Shown here: piece after piece, positions 5,294 through 5,394 of the stretch
Position numbering within the stretch: the first letter of the stretch is position 1
How the letters are laid out: every line of letters begins with the position of its first letter
NCBI GenBank assembly: GCA_021741285.1
Contig: JAIOYD010000124.1
Coordinates: 1-5,394, forward strand
From: Rickettsiaceae bacterium
Lineage (GTDB): Bacteria; Pseudomonadota; Alphaproteobacteria; Rickettsiales; Rickettsiaceae
Length of the DNA: 5,394 nucleotides
Reading direction: 5' to 3'
Position numbers and translations under genes: made by a program
Notes under the pieces: model-generated
Seen by the model: only the letters and a program-made list of their open reading frames with translations
Told to the model about the DNA's origin: nothing
The model's database searches: none

Positions 5294-5394
5294 AGACCTC
5301 TTGCATAACCTCTTTAAAGCTCGAAATTATAAATTCCGGCAATTAAGTTGAATCTTAAACCGAACCGTTTTCTTCTATTTCTGTAACGATCGGC
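5294..5394 (-). mobile_element. IS5-family insertion sequence, one end (partial, runs off the right edge)
   Basis: The element enters from the right edge and ends near 5294, where AGACCTCTTGCATAACC (5294-5310) follows the transposase stop codon and resembles the terminal inverted repeats of IS5-group elements. The other end and the target duplication are outside the window, so the exact boundary (5294 or 5295) is not fixed. The preceding stretch 5161-5293 is AT-rich and holds no gene I can support. Confidence 0.75.
5314..5394 (-). CDS. IS5-family transposase, C-terminal 26 residues (partial)
   Basis: The minus strand from the right edge reads ADRYRNRRKRFGLRF followed by NLIAGIYNFEL and a TAA at 5314-5316. 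The RYRNRRKRFGLRFNLIA tail is characteristic of IS5-type DDE transposases, which cut and paste their element. The catalytic residues lie upstream, outside the window, so intactness cannot be judged. The end of the frame is undamaged, and the stop sits just inside the presumed terminal inverted repeat. Confidence 0.85.
   Translation of the reverse strand, partial: ADRYRNRRKRFGLRFNLIAGIYNFEL

Noticed and set aside
5170..5350. Broken plus-strand frame crossing the IS end
   Set aside because: It crosses the IS boundary, contains a stop and is antisense to the transposase; no family is recognisable.

Overview
The window is AT-rich, gene-poor and full of decaying genes and mobile DNA. It holds the tail of a group II intron at the left edge, an IS5-type transposase tail at the right edge, and between them a coiled-coil protein gene, a wrecked AAA-ATPase-like gene, a YbiT-type ABC-F ATPase gene broken by one nonsense codon, and a TPR protein gene with no standard start codon. 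This mix, and the style of the proteins, suggest a host-restricted alphaproteobacterium of the Rickettsiales (Rickettsia or a close relative). That placement is inference from gene content and composition; there is no rRNA or housekeeping marker here.

Layout. Bases 1-136 are the 3' end of a group II intron (+ strand) with recognisable domains V and VI and a bulged branch-point A at 130. Bases 137-383 hold nothing I can name. A perfect 17-bp inverted repeat (387-430) lies just ahead of the first gene. Bases 478-1509 (+) encode an intact 343-residue coiled-coil protein of unknown function. Six bases later (1516-2162, +) is the N-terminal third or so of an AAA-ATPase-like protein, broken by four frameshifts all in the same direction and cut off before the Walker B region. 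Bases 2163-2476 are a 314-base gap with three small dyads, a 16-codon ORF with a very good Shine-Dalgarno sequence, and a perfect TATAAT box just ahead of the next gene.

Bases 2477-4114 (+) are a full-length ABC-F ATPase reading frame of YbiT type, interrupted at codon 163 by a TGA where the family has arginine. It converges on a minus-strand TPR gene (4194-5099). A perfect 15-bp inverted repeat (4106-4149) and a 17-base dyad lie between the two ends. The TPR reading frame extends well upstream of its first ATG, to an ATA codon behind a TTGACA/TATAAT promoter, so the start codon looks mutated or non-canonical. The right edge (5294-5394) is the end of an IS5-family element on the minus strand.

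How the parts relate. The coiled-coil gene and the ATPase remnant are close enough to have been one transcript, and only the first is intact. The ABC-F and TPR genes look like older loci being lost through single base changes. I see no CRISPR array, tRNA or rRNA, and no clear new defence or metabolic system. The best leads are the ATA-start TPR gene, the single UGA in the ABC-F gene, and the small ORF upstream of it.
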